The position numbers and the translations under genes were made by a program. The notes beneath the pieces are model-generated. The model made no database searches and was not told the origin of the DNA. It saw nothing but the letters and a program-made list of their open reading frames with translations. Of a stretch of DNA of 64,000 bases, positions 19,772 through 29,752 are shown in pieces. The stretch's first letter is position 1. Every line of letters starts with the position of its first letter. The stretch comes from Aliivibrio fischeri ATCC 7744 = JCM 18803 = DSM 507 (GTDB lineage Bacteria > Pseudomonadota > Gammaproteobacteria > Enterobacterales > Vibrionaceae). The DNA is taken from contig NZ_CP092712.1 in the NCBI RefSeq assembly GCF_023983475.1, positions 310,001-374,000 of the forward strand. Direction: 5' to 3'.

Positions 19772-21501
19772 TGAGCGAATTAATTGACGTTAAAACGATT
19801 TTATCAGGGACAGAGCTTGGTCCACTTGCTGATAACGAGCGATTAAAGCGTGAAAGTAAGCATTTACGTGGCACGATCGTAGAAGATCTGCAAGATCGAA
19901 TTACTGGTGGATTTACCAAAGATAATTTTCAGCTGATCCGCTTTCATGGCATGTATCAACAAGATGATCGTGATATTCGTGCTGAGCGTGCGAAACAAAA
20001 ATTAGAACCCTTGCATAATGTCATGCTACGAGCTCGTATGCCTGGCGGCATTATTACACCAAAACAGTGGTTGGCGATTGATAAATTTGCTGAAGAACAT
20101 ACCTCTTATGGCAGTTTGCGCTTAACGACACGTCAAACCTTCCAGTTTCATGGTGTGTTAAAACCAAATATTAAATTAATGCATCAAACATTACACAGTA
20201 TTGGTATAGATTCGATTGCGACAGCAGGGGATGTGAACCGAAATGTGTTGTGTACGACTAACCCTGTTGAATCTGAACTTCATCAAGAAGCGTATGAATG
20301 GGCGAAAAAAATCAGTGAGCATTTATTACCAAAAACACGTGCCTACGCTGAAATTTGGTTAGATGGTGAAAAGCTAGAAACCACGGATGAAGAACCGATT
20401 TTAGGTAGTAATTATCTGCCTCGTAAATTTAAAACCACCGTTGTTATTCCTCCGCAAAATGATGTGGACGTGCATGCGAATGATTTGAACTTCATTGCCA
20501 TTGCAGATAATGGAAAACTGGTTGGCTTTAATGTGCTTGTGGGTGGTGGCCTTGCAATGACGCATGGCGATACAGCAACTTACCCACGTAAAGCAGATGA
20601 TTTTGGATTTGTACCATTAAAGAAAACGTTAGAAGTAGCTGCTGCAGTGGTTACGACTCAACGTGACTGGGGTAACCGTTCAAATCGTAAAAATGCAAAA
20701 ACCAAATACACATTAGATCGTGTGGGTTCTGATGTATTTAAAGCGGAAGTTGAAAAACGAGCTGGCGTTCAATTTGAAGAAAGTCGTCCCTATGAGTTAA
20801 CGGAACGCGGTGATCGAATCGGTTGGGTTGAAGGGATTGATGGTAAGCATCACTTAGCATTATTTATTGAAAATGGGCGTTTATTAGATTATCCGGGAAA
20901 ACCACTAAAAACAGGTGTGGCTGAAATTGCTAAGGTTCACCAAGGTGATTTTAGAATGACAGCAAACCAAAACTTGATTGTTGCTGGTGTCCCTTCTGAG
21001 CAAAAAGATCATATAGAGCAAATTGCTCGTGCGCATGGTTTGATTGATGATACTCATTCAGAGCAGCGTAAAAATTCAATGGCTTGTGTGGCGTTTCCTA
21101 CGTGTCCATTAGCCATGGCGGAAGCCGAGCGTTTCTTACCTGAATTTGTGACTGAAATTGAAAGTGTATTGAAAAAACACAATCTGCCAGAAGAAGACAA
21201 CATTATTTTCCGAGTTACTGGTTGTCCAAATGGTTGTGGCCGAGCGATGTTGGCTGAAATTGGTCTTGTTGGTAAAGCGCCAGGGCGTTATAACTTCCAT
21301 CTTGGTGGTAATCGTAGTGGAACTCGAGTTCCTAAAATGTATAAGGAAAACATCACTGACCGTCAAATCCTTACTGAAATTGATCAACTTGTTGGTCGTT
21401 GGGCGACCGAACGTAATGAAAATGAAGGGTTTGGTGACTTTACGATCCGTGCCGGTATCGTAGATGAAGTGAAAGTATCAAAGAGGGATTTTCATGCCTA
21501 A
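19771..21501 (+). CDS. cysI: sulfite reductase [NADPH] hemoprotein beta subunit
   Basis: CysI carries a siroheme and a 4Fe-4S cluster and performs the six-electron reduction of sulfite to sulfide. The 576-residue length fits E. coli (570). The cluster cysteines are visible as [16 protein letters not shown] and [31 protein letters not shown] is the conserved siroheme-contact stretch. It is translated just after cysJ (1-base overlap) and overlaps cysH by 8 bases, so cysJIH is a tight operon. Confidence 0.98.
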   Translation: MSELIDVKTILSGTELGPLADNERLKRESKHLRGTIVEDLQDRITGGFTKDNFQLIRFHGMYQQDDRDIRAERAKQKLEPLHNVMLRARMPGGIITPKQWLAIDKFAEEHTSYGSLRLTTRQTFQFHGVLKPNIKLMHQTLHSIGIDSIATAGDVNRNVLCTTNPVESELHQEAYEWAKKISEHLLPKTRAYAEIWLDGEKLETTDEEPILGSNYLPRKFKTTVVIPPQNDVDVHANDLNFIAIADNGKLVGFNVLVGGGLAMTHGDTATYPRKADDFGFVPLKKTLEVAAAVVTTQRDWGNRSNRKNAKTKYTLDRVGSDVFKAEVEKRAGVQFEESRPYELTERGDRIGWVEGIDGKHHLALFIENGRLLDYPGKPLKTGVAEIAKVHQGDFRMTANQNLIVAGVPSEQKDHIEQIARAHGLIDDTHSEQRKNSMACVAFPTCPLAMAEAERFLPEFVTEIESVLKKHNLPEEDNIIFRVTGCPNGCGRAMLAEIGLVGKAPGRYNFHLGGNRSGTRVPKMYKENITDRQILTEIDQLVGRWATERNENEGFGDFTIRAGIVDEVKVSKRDFHA

Positions 21502-22255
21502 ATTGCAATTATCAGAGCTGTTATCATTAACCAAGGTTGAGCAAACATTACGTTTAGTTGAGGTTAATGTTGAGCTTGAGAAACTAACAGCCCAAGAGCG
21601 TGTTGTTTGGGCGTTAGAAAACTTAGAAGGTAACCCTGCGTTGTCATCCAGTTTTGGTATTCAAGCTGCGGTGATGTTGCAATTAGTTACTGAAATAAAA
21701 TCAGATACGCCCATTATTTTGACTGATACCGGGTATCTATTTCCTGAAACTTATCAATTTATCGATCAATTAACGGATCGATTGAATTTAAATCTTCATG
21801 TATTTACTGCGGATGAGAGCCCAAATTGGCAAGAAGCCCGTTATGGAAAGTTATGGGAGCAAGGTGTAGAAGGCATTGAGAAATATAATAAACTCAATAA
21901 AGTTCAGCCTATGCGCCGTGCTCTGGACCAACTTGAAGTCGGGATTTGGTTTTCAGGGTTGCGCCGAGAGCAATCGGGTTCACGAGCAAATTTACCTATT
22001 TTAAGTATTCAAAATGGTGTTTTTAAATTTCTTCCTGTCTTAGATTGGACAAACAAAGAAGTACATTATTTTTTGAAAGAGTACGACTTGCCTTATCACC
22101 CATTATGGGATCAAGGATATTTATCCGTAGGTGATACGCATACAACTCAAAAATGGGAACCGGGAATGAGTGAAGAAGAAACTCGATTCTTTGGCTTAAA
22201 GCGAGAGTGTGGTTTACATGAAGATGACGGTGAACTTGGTGGTTCTGGAATTTAA
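21494..22255 (+). CDS. cysH: phosphoadenosine phosphosulfate reductase
   Basis: CysH reduces PAPS to sulfite and PAP using thioredoxin. The 253-residue protein has the PP-loop start [30 protein letters not shown] and the C-terminal [15 protein letters not shown] segment holding the catalytic cysteine. Its single conserved Cys and the absence of a CC...CxxC cluster pattern place it with PAPS reductases rather than iron-sulfur APS reductases, consistent with cysC being present at 32943. It overlaps cysI by 8 bases and is followed by a terminator. Confidence 0.96.
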   Translation: MPKLQLSELLSLTKVEQTLRLVEVNVELEKLTAQERVVWALENLEGNPALSSSFGIQAAVMLQLVTEIKSDTPIILTDTGYLFPETYQFIDQLTDRLNLNLHVFTADESPNWQEARYGKLWEQGVEGIEKYNKLNKVQPMRRALDQLEVGIWFSGLRREQSGSRANLPILSIQNGVFKFLPVLDWTNKEVHYFLKEYDLPYHPLWDQGYLSVGDTHTTQKWEPGMSEEETRFFGLKRECGLHEDDGELGGSGI

Positions 22256-22290
22256 ATAGCAAATCTATCAATAATAAATCTAAAGGATTA

Positions 22291-22316
22291 AAGGCAGCGA
22301 TAACGCTGCCTTTATT
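22291..22316 (+). terminator. rho-independent terminator of cysJIH
   Basis: Perfect stem AAGGCAGCG / CGCTGCCTT with an ATAA loop, followed by a T-rich tract, 35 bases beyond the cysH stop. It could also act on the converging DUF2780 gene. Confidence 0.85.
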
Positions 22317-22339
22317 TGTTTATATTATTTATAAATCCA

Positions 22340-22804
22340 TTACTTCCAAAGCGCCGTTAATGAATCTAGTAAACCAGAACTTGCATTTTGAGAGCTTAAG
22401 TATTCAGTAATTACAGGTGTAAATTGCGAGATTAAAGCTGGGTCTAATCCAAGAGCTGAAAAAGCTGCTTTTACACTGTCCATATTTGAAATCATACTAC
22501 CTAATCCACCTGGAATTGCGCTTGTTAGAGATTCAAGACCAGGGATCATACTATTTAATTCAGAGCTTTCAGAATCCGATAGGCCATTACCTGCCATCGC
22601 TAATAGAGCGCCAGCGCCGCCAGCAGCTTGATCAGCTGAGATATCAAGGTTTTCAGTTAACATTCCAACTAATGGGTTAGAAGCGGTTGTCTCTTCTGTT
22701 TTGGCATCGTCACTGCCACCGAAAAGGTTAGAAAGAAAAGCATTAGCTGGTGCAGCTGCGGTGAGTGAAAGTGCAAGCGTTGATAAGATTAGCGTTTTTT
22801 TCAT
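22340..22804 (-). CDS. DUF2780-family exported protein (VcgC/VcgE-like)
   Basis: A 154-residue secreted protein with a signal peptide (MKKTLILSTLALSLTAAAPANA). The mature part is rich in Ser, Gly and Leu, with a helical core (NPLVGMLTENLDISADQAAGGAGALLAMAG) typical of DUF2780, a family found in vibrios. Two ATGs lie six bases apart; I chose the inner one at 22804 because AAGGA is seven bases before it but too close to the outer one. No function is known to me. It converges with cysH and is monocistronic. Confidence 0.75.
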   Translation of the reverse strand: MKKTLILSTLALSLTAAAPANAFLSNLFGGSDDAKTEETTASNPLVGMLTENLDISADQAAGGAGALLAMAGNGLSDSESSELNSMIPGLESLTSAIPGGLGSMISNMDSVKAAFSALGLDPALISQFTPVITEYLSSQNASSGLLDSLTALWK

Positions 22805-22864
22805 TGTCATTTCCTTTTAACATATCAATATTGTTTTTGTAACATTGTAGTTAGAGTATGACAC

Positions 22865-22894
22865 AAAAAAAAGCGATACCCATAGGCATCGCTT
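22865..22894 (-). terminator. rho-independent terminator, probably of fklB
   Basis: Stem AAGCGAT / ATCGCTT (22871-22877 with 22888-22894) with A8 before it and T5 after it, so it can terminate in both directions. It sits 34 bases past the fklB stop on the minus strand. Confidence 0.75.
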
Positions 22895-22927
22895 TTTAAT
22901 TTTATATTTAATCTTTTTTGAGAAAGA

Positions 22928-23548
22928 TTAAAGGATATCTAGTAGTTCAACTTCAAATACTAGAGCAGCATATGGAGGGATTGCAGCACCAGCGCCACGC
23001 TCACCGTATGCTAGGTTTTGTGGAATAGAAAGTTTCCACTTAGAACCTACAGGCATTAGTTGAAGAGCTTCAACCCAACCAGCGATAACGCCAGTAACTG
23101 GGAATTCAGCAGGTTGGCCACGTTCTACAGAGCTATCGAATACAGCACCGTTAGTTAGCATACCGTGGTAGTGAACACGTACTGTTTTATCAGAAGTTGG
23201 AATTTCACCAGTACCTTCAGTTAGTACTTCATATTGAAGACCAGACTCAAGTACAGTTACTTCTGGACGAAGTGCGTTATCAGCTAGGAAAGCTTCGCCT
23301 TCAGCAGCAGCAGCTTTAGATGCTTCTGCACGAGCTTCTTCAGCGCGCATGTGAAGTGCTTGAAGAGCTTCGTTGATAGCGTCAACTTCGATTTCTGGCA
23401 TGTCGCCAGTTAGTGAAGTAGCGATACCTTTAGCGATAGCAGCAACGTTTAGGCCTTCAAGACCTGATTGTGCTAGTTGTTGGCCCATTTGAAGACCAAT
23501 GCCGTAGCTTGCTCTTTGTTCTACTGTTTCTAATTTTACTTCAGACAT
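22928..23548 (-). CDS. fklB: FKBP-type peptidyl-prolyl cis-trans isomerase FklB (FKBP22)
   Basis: A 206-residue peptidyl-prolyl isomerase. The N-terminal dimerisation domain is helical (ASYGIGLQMGQQLAQSGLEG; a long Ala/Glu helix around residues 60-90). The C-terminal FKBP domain has VRVHYHGMLTNGAVFDSSVERGQPAEF, VTGVIAGWVEALQLMPVGSKW and the YGERGAGAAIPPYAALVFEVEL end. There is no signal peptide, so it is probably cytosolic like E. coli FklB. It is divergent from the ytfB homologue, the same pair as in E. coli. Confidence 0.95.
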   Translation of the reverse strand: MSEVKLETVEQRASYGIGLQMGQQLAQSGLEGLNVAAIAKGIATSLTGDMPEIEVDAINEALQALHMRAEEARAEASKAAAAEGEAFLADNALRPEVTVLESGLQYEVLTEGTGEIPTSDKTVRVHYHGMLTNGAVFDSSVERGQPAEFPVTGVIAGWVEALQLMPVGSKWKLSIPQNLAYGERGAGAAIPPYAALVFEVELLDIL

Positions 23549-23687
23549 ACAGTCTCTCTTTCTTTATATGGTATAAACGAAAGCATAAAGGATACAGAGA
23601 TCTAAGCTTAAGGTAAACTTTTGTACTTCTTTGAACTCTGATATTAGAATAAAACGTGAGCTCACCAGTTTCGCATGAGGCGATGGT

Positions 23688-24338
23688 ATGAATAAAAAGA
23701 AAAAAATGAATGTAAAACGCCCAGATTTTTCTGAGCAATTGGCTAATTTAAAGGAAAAGTGTGGGCCTCTTATTGAAAAAGTTGCACCTTATTGGCAGCG
23801 ATTACCTCAATTTCATCAAAAAGCATTACGCATTTTAGTTCCTGTTACCTTTGTTTTAATTTTATTACCAAGTGGTGCTGAGGAAGAGGTAGAGAGTATT
23901 CAGCCTACCGTGATCCCTGCGCCTGAAATGCAGAGACAAAGTGTCAGCTTAAACCTTGAAGGGTTAAGTGAACAAGAGGCATCATCAAATCGTAATCAAA
24001 GAGAAACAACGATTAATAGAGAAGAAAAAGTACCAACTCAAACAGCCTCTATTGAAAAAGAAACAATGGCCGTTGAAGCTAAATGGCACGATTATCAAAT
24101 TCAAGAAGGCGATACCCTTTATCAGGTATTTAGAAAAAATAATCTGCCATTAACTGAATTAAATAAAGTGGTGAAAATTGAAGGTGCAGATAAACCATTA
24201 AGTAATATTAAGAAAGGTCAACTGTTTCGCTTTAAACTCAATCAACAAGGCGATCTAGATATCGTACAAATAGAACGTGATGGTCAAGCGATCATGTACT
24301 TTAGAATGTCCGATGGTAGTTTTGGACGCAGTAAATAA
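23688..24338 (+). CDS. ytfB: YtfB/OapA-family cell-envelope protein with LysM-like domain
   Basis: A 216-residue protein. A basic cytosolic start leads to the OapA N-terminal segment (YWQRLPQFHQKALRIL) and one transmembrane helix (residues about 49-63, VPVTFVLILLPSG). A charged linker follows, then a C-terminal LysM-like OapA domain (WHDYQIQEGDTLYQVFRKNNLPLTELNKVVKI). E. coli YtfB is a cell-division associated glycan-binding protein of this build and is also divergent from fklB. A GAGG seven bases upstream supports ATG 23688. It converges with the EamA transporter gene. Confidence 0.85.
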   Translation: MNKKKKMNVKRPDFSEQLANLKEKCGPLIEKVAPYWQRLPQFHQKALRILVPVTFVLILLPSGAEEEVESIQPTVIPAPEMQRQSVSLNLEGLSEQEASSNRNQRETTINREEKVPTQTASIEKETMAVEAKWHDYQIQEGDTLYQVFRKNNLPLTELNKVVKIEGADKPLSNIKKGQLFRFKLNQQGDLDIVQIERDGQAIMYFRMSDGSFGRSK

Positions 24339-24347
24339 TCTCTCTTT

Positions 24348-25217
24348 TTACGATCTTCCTCTTATGTTCTTTAACCACGTTTTAGGCATAATAGGAATGA
24401 CAATCAATGCAATTCCCACTGCTGTTAATATGTCTGGGATCTCGTCAAACCAAATCACACCAAATATAACCACAAAAATTAATCCTGAATATTCAGCCAA
24501 AGAAATCTGAGTAGCAGGAGCTTTTTTGTATGCAATGGTCGCTAACCCATTATAACTAATAATAAAAGTTGCGCTCAGAGCAATCCAAAGAACGTCATGA
24601 TAATACAATGGTTGCCAATAAAGCCAAGCTAAACCGCCTGAAACCGGTAAGGATAATAATGTCGTCCAAAACAGTGTGGTGATGACAGATTGATCGTTAG
24701 GAATTTTTCTTACCAAAATATTATATAACGCTAGGGTTGTTGCAGTTCCTAAAGCAAAAATAGCAGCCCAGTGGAATTGAGAAGGACGAAGAATAATAAG
24801 AGCCCCTAAAAACCCGACTATGGTTTGAAATATTTTCTTTGTCGATGGCTTTTCATTAAGCAAGAGTATTGAAAGCGGGATCATTAACAATGGTGCAGTA
24901 TAAAAAACAGCATTGGCAGTCGCTAAAGTTAAGTAGGTGATTGATACCACCATACAACCACTACCAATTAAAAGAACATGAGCTCGTATTAGCGTTACTT
25001 TAGGATTACTTAAGTATCTTAGTGTTGATGTTTGATGAAACCAAAAAGGAAACAGAAGAGCGAGTGAGATCAATTGACGCAGAAATATATATTGAAAAGG
25101 CGAAACTCCACCATCTAAGACTTTAACTGCAACATCAGAAAGTGAAGCAAGTAAATTTCCCAATATCAATAAGATAATAGCTAAATGAGTGGGCGTCATC
25201 ATTGATCTCATACTCAT
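24348..25217 (-). CDS. EamA-family (DMT) inner-membrane transporter
   Basis: A 289-residue protein with about ten hydrophobic segments in two EamA repeats, from HLAIILLILGNLLASLSDVAVK to the C-terminal VVIFGVIWFDEIPDILTAVGIAL and VIPIMP. The LLLNEKPSTKK and GVIWFDEIPD stretches resemble the ends of helix 4 and helix 9 in DMT exporters. The substrate cannot be read from the sequence. It begins one base after the elaA stop, so it is cotranscribed with elaA. A DMT transporter (ytfF) also occurs in this part of the E. coli map, but I cannot say it is the orthologue. Confidence 0.85.
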   Translation of the reverse strand: MSMRSMMTPTHLAIILLILGNLLASLSDVAVKVLDGGVSPFQYIFLRQLISLALLFPFWFHQTSTLRYLSNPKVTLIRAHVLLIGSGCMVVSITYLTLATANAVFYTAPLLMIPLSILLLNEKPSTKKIFQTIVGFLGALIILRPSQFHWAAIFALGTATTLALYNILVRKIPNDQSVITTLFWTTLLSLPVSGGLAWLYWQPLYYHDVLWIALSATFIISYNGLATIAYKKAPATQISLAEYSGLIFVVIFGVIWFDEIPDILTAVGIALIVIPIMPKTWLKNIRGRS

Positions 25218-25218
25218 C

Positions 25219-25671
25219 TTATTTTTCTAAACGCATATCAACATGGGGAATATCATCCTCAAGATACATATCAGAAATTACCTGAAAGCCATGTTTTTGA
25301 TAAAAGTGAGTTAGATGTTCTTGAGCACCAATATCAATCGTCTCTCCTGGCCATAATTCTTCACAACACGCTAAAGCTTGTGATAGCAGTTTATGTCCTA
25401 AACCATCACCTCTTGCAGTGCCTTTGGTTGCAACTCGTCCAATACTGACATTGATATAACTGGTACCAGCTGGCAGCAATCGAGCGCAGGCTATAATTTC
25501 ATTATCTTTAGTGCCAATTAAATGATAAACCCCATCTTGGCAATCTTTGCCATCAAGTTCTGGGTAAGGGCAGGTTTGTTCTACAACAAAAACATCGACT
25601 CTTAAACGGAGTAATTCATAGAGTTGAGAGGTGGTTAATTCGGTAAATGGTATTTTTTGCCAATGGATCAT
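25219..25671 (-). CDS. elaA: ElaA-family GNAT N-acetyltransferase
   Basis: A 150-residue GNAT-fold enzyme. The N-terminal segment LYELLRLRVDVFVVEQTCPYPELDGKD is diagnostic of ElaA, and VSIGRVATKGTARGDGLGHKLLSQAL holds the acetyl-CoA pyrophosphate-binding loop (R-G-x-G-x-G type, here ARGDGLGHKL). IDIGAQEHLTHFYQKHGFQ is the C-terminal motif. The natural acceptor is not established. It lies between a Crp/Fnr-type regulator and an EamA transporter on the same strand. Confidence 0.88.
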   Translation of the reverse strand: MIHWQKIPFTELTTSQLYELLRLRVDVFVVEQTCPYPELDGKDCQDGVYHLIGTKDNEIIACARLLPAGTSYINVSIGRVATKGTARGDGLGHKLLSQALACCEELWPGETIDIGAQEHLTHFYQKHGFQVISDMYLEDDIPHVDMRLEK

Positions 25672-25736
25672 GGAATTTATCTCACTGAAAACGAAGAGTA
25701 TCCAAGATACCTATGTTCACTTTTTTTGGCATTAAC

Positions 25737-26306
25737 TTATGTTAACTTTTTAATTCTGTTTTTTATTCGACTTAAGCTGATATGAGTTATGCCAAGGTAA
25801 GCGGCAACTTGGTAATCGTTGAGTTGGGCTAATAGTTCTGGATAATTTTGACAGAAAACCTCGTAACGAGCTTGAGGTGAGTGTAATAACATAAAACGCT
25901 CTTTTCTTTCTTTATACAAAAGTTGTGTTTCTAATAATTTGATATAAAGAGGGTTTGCATTTTTTCGCCATTGATTCAGTTGAGCGATAGGTAATGTAAT
26001 TAATGTTGTTTGAGTAATGGTTTCAAGAGAATAGGGAGATGAGGTTTGGTCTAATAATTCTTCAAATCCAACAACCCAATCTCCTTTCCAATAAAATTCT
26101 TTACTAAATTGCTTGCCTTGTTCGGTGAGATAACAAGAACGACAAAACCCATCAATAAGAAAATAGAATTCATTAGCAACGTTATTTTGTTTGATAAGTA
26201 TAGACTTAGCAGGAAGAGTTTTTAGCTTACTTAACTTAACTATTTGAGATATTTCATGGGGAGTAAACCCGTGTGATTCCAGTTGAGTGGTAAAAAGATC
26301 ATTCAT
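25737..26306 (-). CDS. Crp/Fnr-family transcriptional regulator
   Basis: A 189-residue regulator with an N-terminal cyclic-nucleotide-binding-like beta-roll (SILIKQNNVANEFYFLIDGFCRSCYL, residues about 35-60) and a C-terminal helix-turn-helix (LNDYQVAAYLGITHISLSRIKNRI). It lacks the N-terminal cysteine set of Fnr, and the phosphate-binding arginine region of Crp is not evident, so its signal is unknown. It is the first gene of a probable operon with elaA and the EamA transporter (65-base gap to elaA), which makes these its likeliest local targets. Confidence 0.85.
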   Translation of the reverse strand: MNDLFTTQLESHGFTPHEISQIVKLSKLKTLPAKSILIKQNNVANEFYFLIDGFCRSCYLTEQGKQFSKEFYWKGDWVVGFEELLDQTSSPYSLETITQTTLITLPIAQLNQWRKNANPLYIKLLETQLLYKERKERFMLLHSPQARYEVFCQNYPELLAQLNDYQVAAYLGITHISLSRIKNRIKKLT

Positions 26307-26370
26307 AGTTAAGTACTTTTATTATTAGAAGATGATGTTTTAATAGTGGAAAACTTAGCATACAGATAAA

Positions 26371-26404
26371 AAAATAGCATGGTGAAATCACCATGCTATT
26401 TGTT
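26371..26404 (-). terminator. rho-independent terminator of cpdB
   Basis: Near-perfect 13-bp stem AAATAGCATGGTG / CACCATGCTATTT with an AAAT loop, 19 bases beyond the cpdB stop. Its A-rich 5' flank gives a T tract on the minus strand; it could work in both directions. Confidence 0.88.
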
Positions 26405-26422
26405 TTGTAAAAGAGATGAATT

Positions 26423-28405
26423 TTATTTTGCTAAGTTAAGTTGATATACAGCAAAACCAACATCATCAGTCGCAACACGTTTCATTGGGTATTGACCTTT
26501 ATCTTTAATAAACTGAGTTGCTTTTTCGCTTGGTGATGTTTCAAAGCGAATATCCAGTTTTTCGCCATTTTTTATTGGTGCGAAAGACCAGTTATTATCA
26601 GCTGATGGTTGAACTTGACCTGCCTCTTTACTAACTCGAGAAATGTAGTTAGCAAGAATGGTACGGTTTTCATCTGGGGAATCAAAAGCGATGAAATCAG
26701 CACCCGTGCCTGGGAACTTATTGCTGTAAGCTCGGTAGTTATTAGTTGCGATAAGGAAGTCTTGCTTCGCATCAATTGGTTTGCCTTGGTATGTTAAACC
26801 GATGATACGCTCAGAACCTTCATTAATTAAATTACAGTCACCGTCATATTTTGCTGGTTGAGTAATGTCAATTTGGTAGTTAACACCATCAATGACATCA
26901 AAGTTATACGTACGGAAACCATCCCAATCAATTAACTGTTGAGGTGCAGTACTGTTGATGTCGATTTGTTTAAATTGACCAGCAGAGCATTCAAGCCATT
27001 CTTTTACTTCTTTACCTGTTACTTTCATTGCAACTAAGGTATTCGGGTATAGGTATAAATCAGCCGCATTACGGAACGTCAATTGGCCTGATTCAACTTC
27101 TGTGAAGTTTGTTGGATCATTTCCACGACCGCCAGCTTTGAATGGCGCTGCCGCAGAAAGTACTGGAGTACCATCTAAATCAGGGTCGCCTTGAATGAAG
27201 CGTTCAACGTAATCTTTTTGTGCAAGGTTAACGATTTGAACGGTAGGATCATCTTGAACTAAAGCTAAGAAGCTATACATAACATCATCAGCTTTACCAA
27301 TTGGCTGGTTAACGAAATCACGCGTGCCTTTATGATCAGCTTCTAAAGCTTGTACGATGCCTTTATCAGCGTCAGCCAGTGATTTCTGATTTGTTTTATC
27401 AAAAATAGGGCGAGCTTCTGATTGACCTTTTACTACACTCCATTTGCCATCTTTTTGCTCAAGAGTTAAATCCATTACACCAACATGGCTACCCCAGCGG
27501 CCAGGCATAACAGCAGCAACGCCGTTAATTGTACCGTTTTCGTTATCAATACCTTGCAGGTTATCGAATCCTTTTCCTGGGAAAACCGCATGTGAGTGAC
27601 CAAAGGCAATAGCATCAATACCGTCTACTTCAGAAAGGTAGTAGGTTGAGTTTTCTTCACCTTGTTTGTATGGATTTGTTGATACGCCAGAGTGAGGAAT
27701 TGCAACGATAACATCAGCACCTTCTGCTTTCATTTGAGGTACTAATTCTTCTGCTGTTTCTTTTATGTCACGAGCAAAAACTTTACCTTCAAGATTCTTT
27801 TTATCCCATACCATGATTTGTGGTGGAACAAATCCGATGTAGCCAACTTTGATTTCGTGCTCTACACCTGCTGTATCTTTTAGTTTATGAGTTTTAATGA
27901 TGTATGGTTTGAAATAATGCTCTTTTGTTTTTGCATCATAAACGTTAGCACTGATGTATGGGAAATCAGCATCATTAATTGATTCTGCTAAAAACTCTAA
28001 ACCGTAGTTAAATTCGTGGTTACCAATGTTACCTGCATCGTAATCTAATTGATTCATCGCTTTATATGCAGGGTGAACTTCACCAGCTTCAATGCCTTTA
28101 TCTGCCATGTAGTCACCCATTGGACTACCTTGCAATAAATCACCATTATCAACTAAAACACTGTTTGTTACTTCAGCACGAGCTTCTTTTACCAATGTTG
28201 CTGTACGAGCTAAACCAATTTTTTGAGTCGGCTTATCTTTATAGTAGTCATAATCCATAAGGTTAGTATGGATGTCTGTTGTTTCTACCACTCGTAGATT
28301 AATAACTTCATCGGTATCGGTAACTGTTGGGCTACAACCTGAAAGGGTAAGTAGACCTAGGCCAGCTAATACTGCAATTGAAACAGGTTTTGCTGAGAGG
28401 TTCAT
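26423..28405 (-). CDS. cpdB: 2',3'-cyclic-nucleotide 2'-phosphodiesterase / 3'-nucleotidase (lipoprotein form)
   Basis: CpdB hydrolyses 2',3'-cyclic nucleotides and 3'-nucleotides outside the inner membrane. The 660-residue protein starts with a lipoprotein signal whose lipobox is LSGC, so it is probably lipid-anchored rather than soluble periplasmic as in E. coli. The metallophosphatase domain has [44 protein letters not shown] and [11 protein letters not shown]; the C-terminal 5'-nucleotidase domain has [21 protein letters not shown] and [15 protein letters not shown] chose ATG 28405 (GGAG seven bases upstream) over an ATG nine codons earlier. In E. coli cpdB is next to cysQ; here it faces cysD. 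Confidence 0.93.
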   Translation of the reverse strand: MNLSAKPVSIAVLAGLGLLTLSGCSPTVTDTDEVINLRVVETTDIHTNLMDYDYYKDKPTQKIGLARTATLVKEARAEVTNSVLVDNGDLLQGSPMGDYMADKGIEAGEVHPAYKAMNQLDYDAGNIGNHEFNYGLEFLAESINDADFPYISANVYDAKTKEHYFKPYIIKTHKLKDTAGVEHEIKVGYIGFVPPQIMVWDKKNLEGKVFARDIKETAEELVPQMKAEGADVIVAIPHSGVSTNPYKQGEENSTYYLSEVDGIDAIAFGHSHAVFPGKGFDNLQGIDNENGTINGVAAVMPGRWGSHVGVMDLTLEQKDGKWSVVKGQSEARPIFDKTNQKSLADADKGIVQALEADHKGTRDFVNQPIGKADDVMYSFLALVQDDPTVQIVNLAQKDYVERFIQGDPDLDGTPVLSAAAPFKAGGRGNDPTNFTEVESGQLTFRNAADLYLYPNTLVAMKVTGKEVKEWLECSAGQFKQIDINSTAPQQLIDWDGFRTYNFDVIDGVNYQIDITQPAKYDGDCNLINEGSERIIGLTYQGKPIDAKQDFLIATNNYRAYSNKFPGTGADFIAFDSPDENRTILANYISRVSKEAGQVQPSADNNWSFAPIKNGEKLDIRFETSPSEKATQFIKDKGQYPMKRVATDDVGFAVYQLNLAK

Positions 28406-28814
28406 AGTGTGTCTCCAAAAGGTGATAATCATAAAAGCGCCAATAAGATAACAGATTGGCTATGTTATAAATGTAACTGGCCTCTCAATGTGTGCAGTTG
28501 ATCTTGTTTCAGTACGCTTTATGGTAATCAGATCACAGCTTTATTTTTTAATTAGTTAGTCATGGTATCGACCGATATTTTGATTTTCCTTTCTCGATTT
28601 TTCTTTATTTTTTCTGAATGAAACGCGTTAATTTTTTTGCGTTAGCATTAAATCGAATAAAAAATGAAATTTTAGAATTTCAGGTAATAAAGTAACCCGT
28701 CTATAGTGGTTTTATTGGAATGACAATTCGCCGCCTGCAACGATAAAAAGAAGTGTTAAGACTATCACCAGAAGCAGGAGCCATTACCAAATTTAGCCTA
28801 AAGGACAAAAGCAC
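28406..28814. promoter_or_regulatory. divergent regulatory region between cpdB and cysD
   Basis: 409 non-coding bases between divergent genes. I see two candidate sites. TGGTAATCAGATCACA (28522-28537) has one full and one weak half of a CRP-type site. GAAATT-TTAG-AATTTC (28666-28681) is a perfect 16-base palindrome of unknown use. A CysB site before cysD is expected from the pathway but cannot be recognised by eye. No ORF or RNA gene is apparent. Confidence 0.4.
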
Positions 28815-29723
28815 ATGGACGCAAAACGATTGACCCACCTTCAGCAACTAGAAGCGGAGAGTATTCATATTATTCGCGAAGTGGCAGCTGAATTTGATAA
28901 CCCTGTAATGATGTACTCGATTGGTAAAGATTCATCAGTGATGCTGCATTTAGCTCGTAAAGCATTTTATCCAGGAAAGATCCCATTCCCACTTCTTCAT
29001 GTTGATACCGATTGGAAATTCAAAGAGATGATTGAATTTCGTGATAAAACAGCAGAAAAATACGGCTTTGACCTATTAGTACACAAAAACCCTGAAGGGT
29101 TAGAAATGGGCATTAATCCGTTTGTGCATGGTTCATCAAAACACACCGATATCATGAAAACACAAGGTTTGAAGCAAGCATTAAATAAATACGGATTTGA
29201 TGCTGCTTTTGGTGGAGCTCGTCGTGATGAAGAAAAGTCACGTGCCAAAGAACGTGTTTATTCATTTAGAGATAAAAACCATACATGGGATCCGAAAAAT
29301 CAACGCCCTGAGTTATGGAATACGTATAACGGACAAGTAAATAAAGGGGAAAGCATTCGAGTATTCCCGCTTTCAAATTGGACTGAACTGGACATTTGGC
29401 AATACATCTATTTAGAAAATATTGAAATTGTTCCTCTGTATTTATCAGAGAAACGCCCAGTAGTTGAGCGTGATGGCATGTTGATCATGGTAGACGATGA
29501 GCGCTTAAAACTGGAAGAAGGTGAAGAGATCCAACATAAAGATATTCGTTTTAGAACTCTAGGTTGTTATCCATTAACAGGCGCGGTGGAATCAAAAGCG
29601 AATACATTGCCTGAAATTATTGAAGAGATGTTAGTTGCGACCTCAAGTGAGCGTCAAGGACGAGCGATAGATCATGATTCATCTGGCTCCATGGAGCTCA
29701 AGAAGCGTCAAGGTTACTTTTAA
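28815..29723 (+). CDS. cysD: sulfate adenylyltransferase subunit 2
   Basis: CysD is the catalytic ATP-sulfurylase subunit that makes APS from ATP and sulfate, driven by the CysN GTPase. The 302-residue protein has the PP-loop [19 protein letters not shown], then [28 protein letters not shown] and the C-terminal [16 protein letters not shown]. Length equals E. coli CysD (302). GGAC eight bases upstream supports ATG 28815. cysN follows after 29 bases in the cysD-cysN-permease-cysC operon. Confidence 0.98.
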   Translation: MDAKRLTHLQQLEAESIHIIREVAAEFDNPVMMYSIGKDSSVMLHLARKAFYPGKIPFPLLHVDTDWKFKEMIEFRDKTAEKYGFDLLVHKNPEGLEMGINPFVHGSSKHTDIMKTQGLKQALNKYGFDAAFGGARRDEEKSRAKERVYSFRDKNHTWDPKNQRPELWNTYNGQVNKGESIRVFPLSNWTELDIWQYIYLENIEIVPLYLSEKRPVVERDGMLIMVDDERLKLEEGEEIQHKDIRFRTLGCYPLTGAVESKANTLPEIIEEMLVATSSERQGRAIDHDSSGSMELKKRQGYF

Positions 29724-29752
29724 TATCAGGCATCTAAGGAAGGATTAAATAA

